A DNA stretch of 64,000 nt from Myxococcus xanthus (GTDB taxonomy: Bacteria > Myxococcota > Myxococcia > Myxococcales > Myxococcaceae), in NCBI RefSeq assembly GCF_006402735.1, contig NZ_CP017174.1:5521001-5585000 (forward strand), written 5' to 3'. Shown in pieces: positions 32,470-40,638 of this stretch (its first letter is position 1; each line of letters starts with the position of its first letter). The position numbers and the translations under genes were made by a program. The notes under the pieces were generated by a model. That model saw only the letters and a program-made list of their open reading frames with translations, searched no databases and was not told the DNA's origin.

Positions 32470-32812
32470 CCCCCTTAAATATCTGTCCCGCTAGGAAGGA
32501 AGGGATGCTGGCTGGCAATCCGGTGTACGCGACAGGGGTTAAACCGTCGGCATTCCCTGGCCCCAGTGCGGACGGGCCGCCGCATAGCCACTGTAGGCCT
32601 GGGGTTTTACCGTCATGTTCAAAGCCATCGTGGAGCGCCCCCCTGCACAGAGTCCACTTACTGTCATGGCCCAGGAGGTGCGGGAGCGTGCCTGAGAAGC
32701 AGCGTGGCTCGACGCGGCGTTCCATGAGCACCGGGGTCGGCACTATGACCGCGAGTTGCTGTTCTGCGACATCGTTGACCGAATGAGATTGGTGGTGCTG
32801 GGCATGCGCCCC
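32470..32812 (+). pseudogene. IS4-like transposase 5' remnant, copy B
   Basis: The leader matches copy A. ATG at 32615 encodes MFKAIVERPPAQSPLTVMA, then an in-frame TGA interrupts before EAAWLDAAFHEHRGR and the downstream HYDRELLFCDIVDRMRLVVL. The latter is typical of IS4 transposases just after the start. So about 65 codons survive with a nonsense mutation. The remainder of the transposase is missing. Confidence 0.6.
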
Positions 32813-33160
32813 CTTTCTGCATGCGACGGCGCAGCGGCATCGCTAGCCAGTCTCGGTTCAAGCGCGCTACAAAAAGGTGAACCGGACCGAGTCGGCAGTT
32901 CTCAGGGCGCTGCTGCGTGGCTCATACGCTTGACTGGCACCGGTGCGCTGCGCGATGGGCCAAGGGGACGCGAATTGCGAGGGGATGGCCGTCCAGTGAA
33001 GCCGCCCCCTAGGAGTGCTTGTAATACCCTGGGGGTTTATGAATAGTAGACCATTGACCGCACTGCGACCGGCCCCGTCTCCCGCAGCCGAGGCCTACAG
33101 GGCGCCGGGACGCCCGTGCCAGCGCCCGCTGCGCGTCTCAATCCCACCAGGAGGCCGCCC
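32813..33160. other. Intergenic region before first kinase
   Basis: About 350 nt with no gene. It contains the IS remnant junction and the upstream region of the kinase, whose Shine-Dalgarno AGGAGG is at 33149-33154. Confidence 0.35.
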
Positions 33161-34327
33161 ATGACCGATGACCGCACGCCGACCCACGAACCACAGAGCG
33201 AGGAGCCGCCGCCAGAGAGCAGCTCCGACCTGGAGCGCGCCCGCCCCCTGCTCCGGTTCACCATCGAAACCACCACGTACGCGGCCCTCCGCACGCTGGA
33301 GCGGCGGGGCAATGGCGAGGTGGTGCTCCTGGCCGAGCGTCACCTCCCCCATGGGCTCGCCGGGCACGTCACCATCAAGCGCCTGCGCAACCCCGCCTCC
33401 TTCGAGCGCTGCCAGCGGCTCATCGAGGAGGTCCAGCTCGCCTTCCGCCTCCACCACCCGGCCATCGCCCAGGTCCATCACCTGAAAATCCACGCCGACA
33501 GGCCGCACATCATCGCGGAGTACGTGGACGGCCCCACGCTGGACACCGTCATCAGCCTCGCCACCATGCGCGAACGGCCTCTCTCCGCAGCCTTCGCCCT
33601 CTACATCGCCGCCGAGATTGCCGACGCCCTCCACCACGCGCACACGCTGAGGGATTCGGAGAACCGGCCGCTGGGCATCATCCACCGCGACGTCGCCCCC
33701 CGGAACATCCGCGTAGCCCGGAGCGGCGAGGTGAAGGTGACGGACTTCGGCGCCGCCTACTCGCTCATGGTGGGCCGGGAGGAGACGCCGGGCCTCCTGC
33801 TCAAGGGCGACGTGGCGTACGCCTCGCCCGAGTACCTGCACCGCAAGCCCATGGATGGCCGGTCCGACATCTTCTCGCTGGGCTTCGTCCTCATGGAGAT
33901 GCTGACGTGCAAGCACCTCTTCGACCTGGAGGACGCGCAGGCCCCCATCGCCGCGCTGGACGTGAAGACAGAGGAGGCGCCCTCTGTGCCCCTCACGCAG
34001 ATGATCGCGCTCGTCAGCCGCTACCGCCCCGAGGACGTGGAGCACGCGATGGCGGGCCTTCCGGACGCGCTCAAGGCCATCATCCACAAGGCCCTCCAGC
34101 GCAAGCCCTCCGAGCGCTACACCTCGGCCGCCGAGCTGCGCGATGCCCTGCGGGCGGCGCTCGCGGCCCAATCCCAGCCCTTCGGACGGAAGGAGGCGGC
34201 TGAGGAGCTGGCGCGGATGCTGTCGGAGGCCTCCGTCCTGCGCGACCGGGTGGAGCTGGACGAAGCGGGCATCTTCCCCGAGGGACTGGACGCCGACGAA
34301 GCAACACTCGCGCCGAACACGAAGTGA
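33161..34327 (+). CDS. Ser/Thr protein kinase, cytosolic
   Basis: Start chosen at ATG 33161 after AGGAGG. The 388-residue product has a Hanks-type kinase domain: ATP Lys in GHVTIKRLRN (about 74), HRD in GIIHRDVAPRNI (about 174), DFG in KVTDFGAAYS (about 193), YASPEYL activation segment, SDIFSLGFVLMEML. The Gly loop is atypical (ERRGNGEV). There is no transmembrane helix; the C-terminal about 60 residues are a charged tail. Kinases of this type are abundant in myxobacteria. The XRE pair follows on the other strand. Confidence 0.85.
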   Translation: MTDDRTPTHEPQSEEPPPESSSDLERARPLLRFTIETTTYAALRTLERRGNGEVVLLAERHLPHGLAGHVTIKRLRNPASFERCQRLIEEVQLAFRLHHPAIAQVHHLKIHADRPHIIAEYVDGPTLDTVISLATMRERPLSAAFALYIAAEIADALHHAHTLRDSENRPLGIIHRDVAPRNIRVARSGEVKVTDFGAAYSLMVGREETPGLLLKGDVAYASPEYLHRKPMDGRSDIFSLGFVLMEMLTCKHLFDLEDAQAPIAALDVKTEEAPSVPLTQMIALVSRYRPEDVEHAMAGLPDALKAIIHKALQRKPSERYTSAAELRDALRAALAAQSQPFGRKEAAEELARMLSEASVLRDRVELDEAGIFPEGLDADEATLAPNTK

Positions 34328-34349
34328 GCACGGGCGGCCGGGCGACGCT

Positions 34350-34697
34350 TCAACGCAGCAACACCTGGGCCACCTTCACGAGGGCGTCGAGCTGCTCCTC
34401 GTCCATCTTTCGCGCGAGGCCGGTGAGCTGCCGCAGCCTGGGCGCTCCGCCCGGGCCTCGCGCTCCCTTCCCCTCCTCCGCGTCCGCGAGCCCCAGCAGC
34501 TCGTCCGAGCCGATGCGCAGCACCGCGCACATCCGCAGCAGCGTCTGCACGCTGGGCAGCATCTTCCCGCGCTCCAGGCGGCTGTAAACCATGTGCGCCA
34601 GGCCCAGCTTCTCGGCCACCTCCGCCTGCGTGAGCCCGAGCTGCGTCCGGGCCTCTCGGGCGGCACTTCCAATGCGGGTCGCCAGTTCTTCGTTCAT
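34350..34697 (-). CDS. XRE-family regulator 1
   Basis: From ATG 34697 (MNEELATRIGSAAREARTQL), 115 residues. An HTH_XRE domain spans about 8-65 (LGLTQAEVAEKLGLAHMVYSRLERG), followed by a short helical tail. It faces the kinase gene 22 nt away and shares its layout with the gene at 34834, indicating a local duplication. The longer frame to 34718 has no better start. Likely a DNA-binding repressor of the kinase locus. Confidence 0.8.
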   Translation of the reverse strand: MNEELATRIGSAAREARTQLGLTQAEVAEKLGLAHMVYSRLERGKMLPSVQTLLRMCAVLRIGSDELLGLADAEEGKGARGPGGAPRLRQLTGLARKMDEEQLDALVKVAQVLLR

Positions 34698-34833
34698 GCG
34701 TCGAGGTACCAGGAACACCGAGGACCCCGTCTGCCGCGGGCAGGAGGCCCGCGACTCGGGAACGCCCTTCCTGCCGCATCTTGGCGGCCGTGTCGATGCG
34801 CGACGAGCCCCCTGTCACACGGCACTGCCCCAC

Positions 34834-35085
34834 CTACCGGCCGGCCCCCTCGGGCGCGGGAAACGCCAGGCCCTCGCCGCTCAGGAGGAGGTCCACGGAG
34901 ACACGAAGGACGCCGCACAGGTCCACCAGCGTGGGGAGGCTGGGCAACAACCTGCCGCGCTCCAGGCGACTGAGCACCAGCGTCGGCACGTGGATGGCCT
35001 CGGCCACCTGGGCCTGCGACAGGCCCGCTCGATGCCGGGCAGCGCGAACCTGGGTTCCAATCCGCTGGGAGAGCTTCGCGTACAT
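34834..35085 (-). CDS. XRE-family regulator 2
   Basis: From ATG 35085 (MYAKLSQRIGTQVRAARHRA), 83 residues, mostly a single HTH_XRE domain (AGLSQAQVAEAIHVPTLVLSR). It is a paralogue of regulator 1, with the same LERGRLLPSLPTLVDLCGVL continuation as LERGKMLPSVQTLLRMCAVL. It is divergent from the second kinase, so the 200-nt gap between them likely contains shared operators. Confidence 0.8.
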   Translation of the reverse strand: MYAKLSQRIGTQVRAARHRAGLSQAQVAEAIHVPTLVLSRLERGRLLPSLPTLVDLCGVLRVSVDLLLSGEGLAFPAPEGAGR

Positions 35086-35136
35086 GAAGAGACCTGGGAA
35101 AAGAGGAGAATGCCGCGGGGACGGCACTCCGAGCAT

Positions 35137-35163
35137 ATACCTTAACAGGTTCAACCATGGTAT
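35137..35163. promoter_or_regulatory. Operator candidate between XRE gene and kinase
   Basis: ATACC (35137-35141) and GGTAT (35159-35163) flank GGTTCAACC (35148-35156), itself palindromic. XRE proteins bind such short symmetric sites. The site is in the divergent promoter region of regulator 2 and the kinase at 35286. Confidence 0.4.
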
Positions 35164-35285
35164 CCGTCCAAGGTCTATGCTCCTCCCACGTTGCTTCGCG
35201 GGGGGGAGCTCTCACGAGTTCCATTGCCCGTTGAGCGCATGTCCAGGAACGCCGAGCCCGTACGCCCCGCCGAAGGAGAGGACTC

Positions 35286-37238
35286 GTGAGCCCGCGTCTG
35301 CATCCCGTCGTGCCCCCGGGCACGGACATTGGCGGGTACCTGGTGGAGGAGCGGCTGGGGGCCGGGGGCTTCGGCGCCGTGTACCGCGCCCGGCGTGGAG
35401 AGCGGAGCTCCGCGCTCAAGCTCATCCCGCTCTGGGGGCTGGCCGAGTGGGCGGAGCGCGAGGTGGCCATCCTCCTGCGGCTCAAGCACGCCAACCTGGT
35501 GCGCATCCGTGGACACGGCCAGTGGCCGGACGAGGCGCCCCAGTCCTTCTTCATCGTCATGGACTACGTGGAGGGGCGCCGCCTGGACGTGTGGGCCACG
35601 GAGGAGAACCCCTCGGCCCGTGAGGTGGTGCGCAAGGTGCTCGGCGTGGCGCGCGGGCTGGGCGCCGCGCACCGGGCGAAGGTGGTGCATCGGGACTTGA
35701 AGGAGAGCAACGTCGTCGTGCGCGACTCGGACGGCGAAGCGGTGGTGGTGGACTTCGGCGCGGGCGGGTACGAGAGCGCCCCCAGCATCACCGGCGGCGT
35801 GCTCCCGCCGGGCACCCTGGAGTACCGCGCGCCCGAGGCCTGGCGCTTCCAGCAGGAGCATGGAGACGAGCGTGGCCGCTCCTACCAACCCGGCCCCGCG
35901 GATGACCTGTACGCGCTGGGCGTCGTGCTCTATTGGCTCCTGACGGGCAGGCAGCCCTTCCTGCCGGACGAGGCCGAGGGCGTGGAGGCCGTGCTCAACC
36001 GCGCCCCCAGACCGCCCCAGGCGCTCAACCCGCGCGTCCCCGGGGCCCTCGGCGACGTGTGCATGCGCCTGCTGGCCAAGACGCCCGAGGAGCGGCACCC
36101 CGACGCCGACACGCTGTGCGCGGAGCTGGAGTCCCTGCTGGCCCAGGCGGACGAAGCCTGGGACGTGGAGCTCTGCGACGCCCATGGCGCGGACACCGCC
36201 ACCACGCTCGCGGAGGCGCCGCAAGCGGTCGAAGACGAGCTGGCGCAGTGGCTGAAGCGGCGCAAGGCCCGGCCTCGTCGCGGGCCTCGTCCGCCACGAG
36301 GTGGGGACGCATACGAACCCGATGCAAACGCGGTGGCCATCCCGTTCGAGCCGCCGCCCGCGGCACGCGCCGGTCAGTCCAAGGCCCTGCGCATAGCGGC
36401 CTGGATGGCGCTCCTGGTGATCTTGATTGTGGGCGGGCTGGTGCTCGCGCGCGGACTGATGCCCTCCTCCCCTCCTGCCGCACGTCACGGGATGGCGCCC
36501 CATTCCCATGTCACCGTGGGCTCGCCCCCCGGCGGTTCCGCGTTCGTCCCCGCGTCCTGGACTCCCGGTCAGGAAGTGGCGGCACTCTGGAGGCCACTGG
36601 AAGCTGACGAGGCCGCAGGCCCGCTCGATGGAGCATCCACCCTTGCGGCCGTCGCCGTTCCCGCGACGTATTCCAAGGAGAAGGCCTCCGTGAAGATGAA
36701 GAAGGACACCGGCATGCTCCCCCAGCCCGAGCCGCAGCGCCTCCGGGGCACAGCCGCTGGCAAGGCGATTGGCCTGGGTGTCGCGGCCTGCCTTTCGATG
36801 GCATGTCCTGGTTCCCAGGTGCGCCCGACGCCGCCTCCCGAGGACTGTCCTCCCGGGGCCGTTGAGGCCATGGAACAGCTCGGACTTTTCGCCCCCGGAC
36901 TTGAGCTTCCTTTGACCACCTTCGCCCTGAGCCCCGGCAAAGACGCGGGGTTCGTCAAGGTCCGCGAGGGCGTGACGACGGTTCGCATGGTAGCCCATTG
37001 GGGACGCATGCCTTCGCAGACCCTGTTCTCCGGGCAGCTCCTCGTCGGCCCGGAGCGGGTCTACGGACGGCTCACCGAGGCGCGTACTCCCGAGAATGAG
37101 CGCATCCCCGTCTGTGTGCAGTTCGTCGAGGCACAGGACGCCCGCATCGGGCTCCTGAAGCGAGAGCCCGTAAGTGACCCCAGCAGCGCCATCGTCTACT
37201 TCAGCCTGGACTTGAAGGCCGTGCGCCGCTTCGAGTGA
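35286..37238 (+). CDS. Membrane Ser/Thr kinase with C-terminal lipoprotein-like module
   Basis: A 650-residue protein from GTG 35286 (after GGAGAGG). The kinase domain spans about 15-280: ERLGAGGFGAVYRA, Lys in SALKLIP, HRD in VVHRDLKESN (about 135), DFG in VVDFGAG. A transmembrane segment lies at about 371-392. The remainder is exported or periplasmic. It includes GKAIGLGVAACLSMACPGSQ, which looks like a lipoprotein signal, preceded by an internal AAGGAG and in-frame GTG at 36690. So this may be a fused second gene or an internal start. DUF2381 follows 9 nt later. Confidence 0.8.
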   Translation: MSPRLHPVVPPGTDIGGYLVEERLGAGGFGAVYRARRGERSSALKLIPLWGLAEWAEREVAILLRLKHANLVRIRGHGQWPDEAPQSFFIVMDYVEGRRLDVWATEENPSAREVVRKVLGVARGLGAAHRAKVVHRDLKESNVVVRDSDGEAVVVDFGAGGYESAPSITGGVLPPGTLEYRAPEAWRFQQEHGDERGRSYQPGPADDLYALGVVLYWLLTGRQPFLPDEAEGVEAVLNRAPRPPQALNPRVPGALGDVCMRLLAKTPEERHPDADTLCAELESLLAQADEAWDVELCDAHGADTATTLAEAPQAVEDELAQWLKRRKARPRRGPRPPRGGDAYEPDANAVAIPFEPPPAARAGQSKALRIAAWMALLVILIVGGLVLARGLMPSSPPAARHGMAPHSHVTVGSPPGGSAFVPASWTPGQEVAALWRPLEADEAAGPLDGASTLAAVAVPATYSKEKASVKMKKDTGMLPQPEPQRLRGTAAGKAIGLGVAACLSMACPGSQVRPTPPPEDCPPGAVEAMEQLGLFAPGLELPLTTFALSPGKDAGFVKVREGVTTVRMVAHWGRMPSQTLFSGQLLVGPERVYGRLTEARTPENERIPVCVQFVEAQDARIGLLKREPVSDPSSAIVYFSLDLKAVRRFE

Positions 37239-37247
37239 GGACCGACC

Positions 37248-38174
37248 GTGCCCGCGTCACCTGTCGCCCTTCTCGCGGTGCTCATGCTCCTATCTGGAGC
37301 CGCGACCGCCCAACCGTCTTCCACGGCCGCGAGCCCCGAGGTGCGCCGTGTCGAACTCTTGGCGGAGCCATCCGAGGCGATGCCGCCCACCGAGGTCCAG
37401 ATAAGTCCGCGGGTGTCCACCACCTTCGAGTTCGATGCCGCCCTCGATCCGGCGAAGGTCGTACTCGAGGGCGAAAAGCGCTTCTCGCTCGTGGACCTCG
37501 GGCGGAGCACGCTCCGGCTGGTGCCATCGGAGCAAGTCTTGCCCGGCGAGCGCCTGCGGCTGACGGTGCTCTTCCAGGACGGTTCGGTCCCCCGCGGTGC
37601 CGCCTTTGTCCTCGTCACCCACCCCGCGCGTGCCGAGCGACTCATCGAGGTGTGGCGTCAGCCACGTACGGCGGAGTCCTACCAGCAGGAGGCGATGGCG
37701 GCCCGCGCGGAGACCCAGCAATGCCACGAGGAGAACGCGCGGCTGCGCGTGGAGCACGAAGGTCCAGGCGGCATCGCGGGTCTCCTCGCCACCGGCATCA
37801 TCAAGGAGGAAGGCGTCGATGCGAAGTTCATCCTGGTCAACAAGGAGCTCCACCAACATCCAGGCAATGCGGCCCGGACATTGCGTGCATGGAGCTATCG
37901 CGCCCCTGCCCGCGTGGCCATCTCGGTCGAGTTTGAGAACCTGGATGCTGCCAATCCCTGGTCTGCGGAAGGCGCATCGCTGGTGAGCAGGACGGGCGCA
38001 TCGCTGAAGATATTGACGGTCTGGCAGAAGGCCCCCATCACTCGCGCTCCGCGCGGGCGCGTCGTGGTGGAGGCGGAAGCGACGCCGGATGCGGCCCGAG
38101 GCACGTACACCCTGAAGCTGTGGGGGCCGGGCGGGCTGCGCGCCATCACGCTCTCCGGCGTGACGTTCCCGTAG
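37248..38174 (+). CDS. DUF2381 family secreted protein
   Basis: A 308-residue protein from GTG 37248. A signal peptide is visible (PVALLAVLMLLSGAATAQ, cleavage near residue 22). The mature part has repeats of short strands with VRRVELLAEPSEA, FEFDAALDPAKVVLEGEKRF and VEAEATPDAARGTYTLKLWG. This is the DUF2381 family, commonly located beside kinases in Myxococcus. It would act in the periplasm or cell surface and likely works with the adjacent kinase, though its function is unknown. Confidence 0.75.
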   Translation: MPASPVALLAVLMLLSGAATAQPSSTAASPEVRRVELLAEPSEAMPPTEVQISPRVSTTFEFDAALDPAKVVLEGEKRFSLVDLGRSTLRLVPSEQVLPGERLRLTVLFQDGSVPRGAAFVLVTHPARAERLIEVWRQPRTAESYQQEAMAARAETQQCHEENARLRVEHEGPGGIAGLLATGIIKEEGVDAKFILVNKELHQHPGNAARTLRAWSYRAPARVAISVEFENLDAANPWSAEGASLVSRTGASLKILTVWQKAPITRAPRGRVVVEAEATPDAARGTYTLKLWGPGGLRAITLSGVTFP

Positions 38175-38269
38175 GCACGCCCACAGCCTCACTCACGCGA
38201 CCCAGCGCCAGAAGGGCTCCGTTGGGCTGCTGGCCAATGAGAACGTGAGGAAGGGGGTTATGGAAACAC
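38175..38269. other. Short gap before remnant cluster
   Basis: No gene; the last portion resembles the 5' part of a DUF2019 gene that has decayed. Confidence 0.3.
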
Positions 38270-38481
38270 AGGGCGTGATGCCCTCCTCGTCCTGCTCAAA
38301 CATGAGCGCTTGAATGTGCGCGTCATGGCCGCCGCCCATCTGCTCCGCTACCGGACGACCGAGGCGAAGGCGGTGCTGGAGGAAGCCGCCAAGGGCAAGG
38401 GGCTCGTGCCCTTTGAAGCCGGGCAGGCATTTGAAACGCTGGGAAGAAGGAACCTGGGCACTCGATCCGGAGTAGCCCGCA
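38270..38481 (+). pseudogene. DUF2019 C-terminal remnant
   Basis: Reads GRDALLVLLKHERLNVRVMAA... through EEAAKGKGLVPFEAGQ, then an extra T at about 38432 shifts the frame. In the expected frame it would continue ALKRWEEGTWALDPE and stop at 38481. This is the C-terminal part of a DUF2019 protein, common in myxobacterial genomes. The N-terminal half is gone. Confidence 0.6.
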
Positions 38482-38485
38482 TCGC

Positions 38486-38607
38486 ATGGACGGATGGACC
38501 GTGGCCTTGTTCGTGTCCGAGGAGCTCAAGAGTCCCTGGAGCGTGCGGGCATCATCGGCGCGAAGTTCACGGACGAGACCGGCCCCAATGCAGCCAAGGG
38601 CGCCTGA
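38486..38607 (+). pseudogene. Imm11-like (DUF1629) C-terminal remnant
   Basis: ATG 38486 reads MDGWTVALFVSEELK, then a frame change, then ESLERAGIIGAKFTDETG and a TGA at 38605-38607. LFVSEELK..LERAGI resembles the C-terminus of the DUF1629/Imm11 family. It is a broken fragment next to the DUF2019 remnant. Confidence 0.4.
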
Positions 38608-38847
38608 ACCCTGCCGTCCCCACCCTCGTACCTACGCCGGATTGGAACGCCGGCCGCACTCCCTTGGAATGCGTGGGCACTGGGAGGGCCGCACATCGTC
38701 CTCTCGCTTTCGGAGTCCGGCAGGGTGGCCGCGGTCCGCCTGGGCAGCGCGTGAAGTTCTGGAGGTTCAGGTCATGGCTGACGGCTCCCAAATCCTCAAC
38801 AGCATGCCCGTCATCGCGGTGCTGGGACGCAACCCAAACACATATCA

Positions 38848-38990
38848 AGGTGGACGCGAATTTAACGAAGACTCGTAAGCAGGTGAAGTGACGGGACGTC
38901 CCAGCGTCACTGACGCTCCGACTGCTCGCCATGGCCGGAACGGCTGCTCGGCTCGAGCTGGAATGGGTGCTCACCATCACCGGAATACGC
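38848..38990 (+). repeat. IS21 3'-end repeat, copy B
   Basis: This matches 29611-29752, including the tail of istB (VDANLTKTRKQVK, stop at 38888-38890). It shows a second copy of the same IS formerly lay here. The rest of the IS is absent. Confidence 0.6.
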
Positions 38991-39101
38991 ATCAAGGAAA
39001 CGAAGAACGTGCGCATCTGGGACGAGTTGGAGGAAGCGCGCAAGTCCGGCGAGGCGCGCTGAGCGCCCCCGCCACGGCCTTGAGGCCGGACGTGACACGA
39101 G

Positions 39102-39147
39102 AACGGGGCCGGAAGCCGCTGAGCGTTCAGCGGTCTCCGGCCCCGTT
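39102..39147. terminator. Strong hairpin, likely bidirectional terminator
   Basis: AACGGGGCCGGA (39102-39113) pairs with TCCGGCCCCGTT (39136-39147), and CCGCTGA (39116-39122) pairs with TCAGCGG (39127-39133) in a second inner stem with a 4-nt loop. It lies between a rightward remnant ending near 39063 and the leftward NADAR remnant ending 39152. T-runs are weak. Confidence 0.6.
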
Positions 39148-39151
39148 ACTT

Positions 39152-39388
39152 TCAGCCCCCAGGCTGCGCGCACTCGCGCAGGAGGGAGCGAACCTCCATC
39201 AGCAACTGCCCGAGCCGGTTCTTCCCGGTGCCCGCGGAGCCGCAGCCCCAGTAGTGCTCATCGGTGGTCTTCTCGATGAGCTGCTCGTCGTGGGTGGACA
39301 GCAGCTCCTCGCGAGCGTCCGCGTGCGTCTCGAACTTCGCGAGGACAGCCCGGCTAGTGCTCCTTAGTTGAAATGGAGTTCCTGACAT
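39152..39388 (-). pseudogene. NADAR domain C-terminal remnant
   Basis: From ATG 39388 a 78-residue frame contains RAVLAKFETHADAREELL, then THDEQLIEKTTDEHYWGCG, then GKNRLGQLLMEVRSLL. This is the C-terminal third of a NADAR (YbiA-like, N-glycosidase) protein. The N-terminal two thirds with the catalytic site are missing, so it is a truncated gene whose new start joins unrelated sequence. Confidence 0.6.
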
Positions 39389-39410
39389 GACCTCGCAGGG
39401 AGCCCAGGCT

Positions 39411-39998
39411 TCACTGGTAGTCGGCCCACTGCCTGTCATTCGGCGACGAGTTGGTCGAGCGCGTGAACGTCGCGGTCTTCCCCACCGCGTCCGCATAGCC
39501 GATGGTCCGGTCCAGCGTGCAGAGAAGCGCGTCGTTGCCGTCCACCTTGAGGCCTTGGCAGGTCATCAGGTCGCCGAGCTTCAACGAGCCTCCACTGACA
39601 CTCCAGACGCCGGTGCGTTTGAACATGCGGGAGAGAGGAATCTCGGCGGTGTAGCCATTTGAACGCACGGTCCCCGCGCCCTCGGCGTAGTAGAGGATGA
39701 AGCTCTTGTCCTGCTTCAGATAGGCGGTCGCGGCGAACAGGTTGATGCCATCCCGCTGGGCGGGGAACGCAACCGCGCCACCCGGGGCGCCAGCGTATTT
39801 CTCATAGGCGAACTGTGCGTAGTACTCGCTCGCGGGCCTGCCATTCACCGTCGTTTCCGTGACAGGCACCTCCTCTCCATTTCCATCTCCATCTCCGTTC
39901 GGATTGGACGGCTCCGAGTCACCTCCACAAGCAACGAGAAGGGCCCCGAGGGAGAGTCCAGCAAGCGCGCACGGCCAACGAATGAACGACGTATTCAC
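39411..39998 (-). CDS. Lipoprotein of unknown function
   Basis: From GTG 39998 the product is 195 residues. A signal peptide ends in the lipobox LSLGALLVAC (LVAC), followed by a Gly/Asp/Asn-rich linker (GGDSEPSNPNGDGDGNGEE) and a strand-rich domain with SEYYAQFAYEKYAG and KLGDLMTCQGLKVDGNDALL. I do not recognise the domain. The frame extends to 40253, but that stretch has no signal peptide. It ends just before the NADAR remnant. Confidence 0.65.
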   Translation of the reverse strand: MNTSFIRWPCALAGLSLGALLVACGGDSEPSNPNGDGDGNGEEVPVTETTVNGRPASEYYAQFAYEKYAGAPGGAVAFPAQRDGINLFAATAYLKQDKSFILYYAEGAGTVRSNGYTAEIPLSRMFKRTGVWSVSGGSLKLGDLMTCQGLKVDGNDALLCTLDRTIGYADAVGKTATFTRSTNSSPNDRQWADYQ

Positions 39999-40638
39999 AG
40001 GATGAGTCCTTTGATCCGAGGGTTTGCTCTCGCGAGCTGCGGCCCTGAACTCGCGGCCCCAACAGCGCGAAAATGCCGACGAGCACCCGCGAGCGCCGTC
40101 GGCCCCCATGGGACCGCGCATACGGCGAGTTAATTCACGTGAAACACACCACTCGGACGATTTCACACTTTGAGAATTTGAAAGGAGGGAGGCGACTCCT
40201 GCACGCGCGCGATGAGCAGTCTTCGAGGCAAGCCAGCCGGAATCGTGGCCCAAACTCCTTCAAGCACTCCACTCATTTGCACTGAAATCACCTCCAATGA
40301 TTCGTCGCGATCCCAGCGGCAACAAGGTTCCAACCATCCCCCTCTATCCGCAAGTAGGCGTAGAGCATCACGACGTCGTCGCGGGGCTCGTTGAAACACT
40401 GAGACGTGTTAGAGACCTGCTCCAAACTGCGTCTGCGTGAACACGCTCCACCCGCGCCCCAGCATGCTCCGGCTGCGTCAATTCCAAACCTGCCAGGTCG
40501 GATTGGGATTCGCGCCGACGAAATCGACTGCCCCACCGGGCTCTCACAGTCGGCTTCAGTTCACGACAGCGCCACCCATTGACACTGACAGTGAACCCAT
40601 GAACTCCTCCGGTATGAATCACCAGGGGGCGCGCATCC
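39999..40638. other. Intergenic region upstream of eCIS locus
   Basis: About 640 nt with no credible gene in either direction; several frames of 60-145 codons are out-of-frame extensions or shadows. It must hold the divergent promoters of the lipoprotein and of the eCIS operon. No repeat, operator or recognisable sigma site stood out. Confidence 0.4.

Noticed and set aside
35175..36998. 607-codon minus-strand frame over the second kinase
   Set aside because: Shadow of the kinase gene; no motif, unnatural Arg/His/Gly composition.
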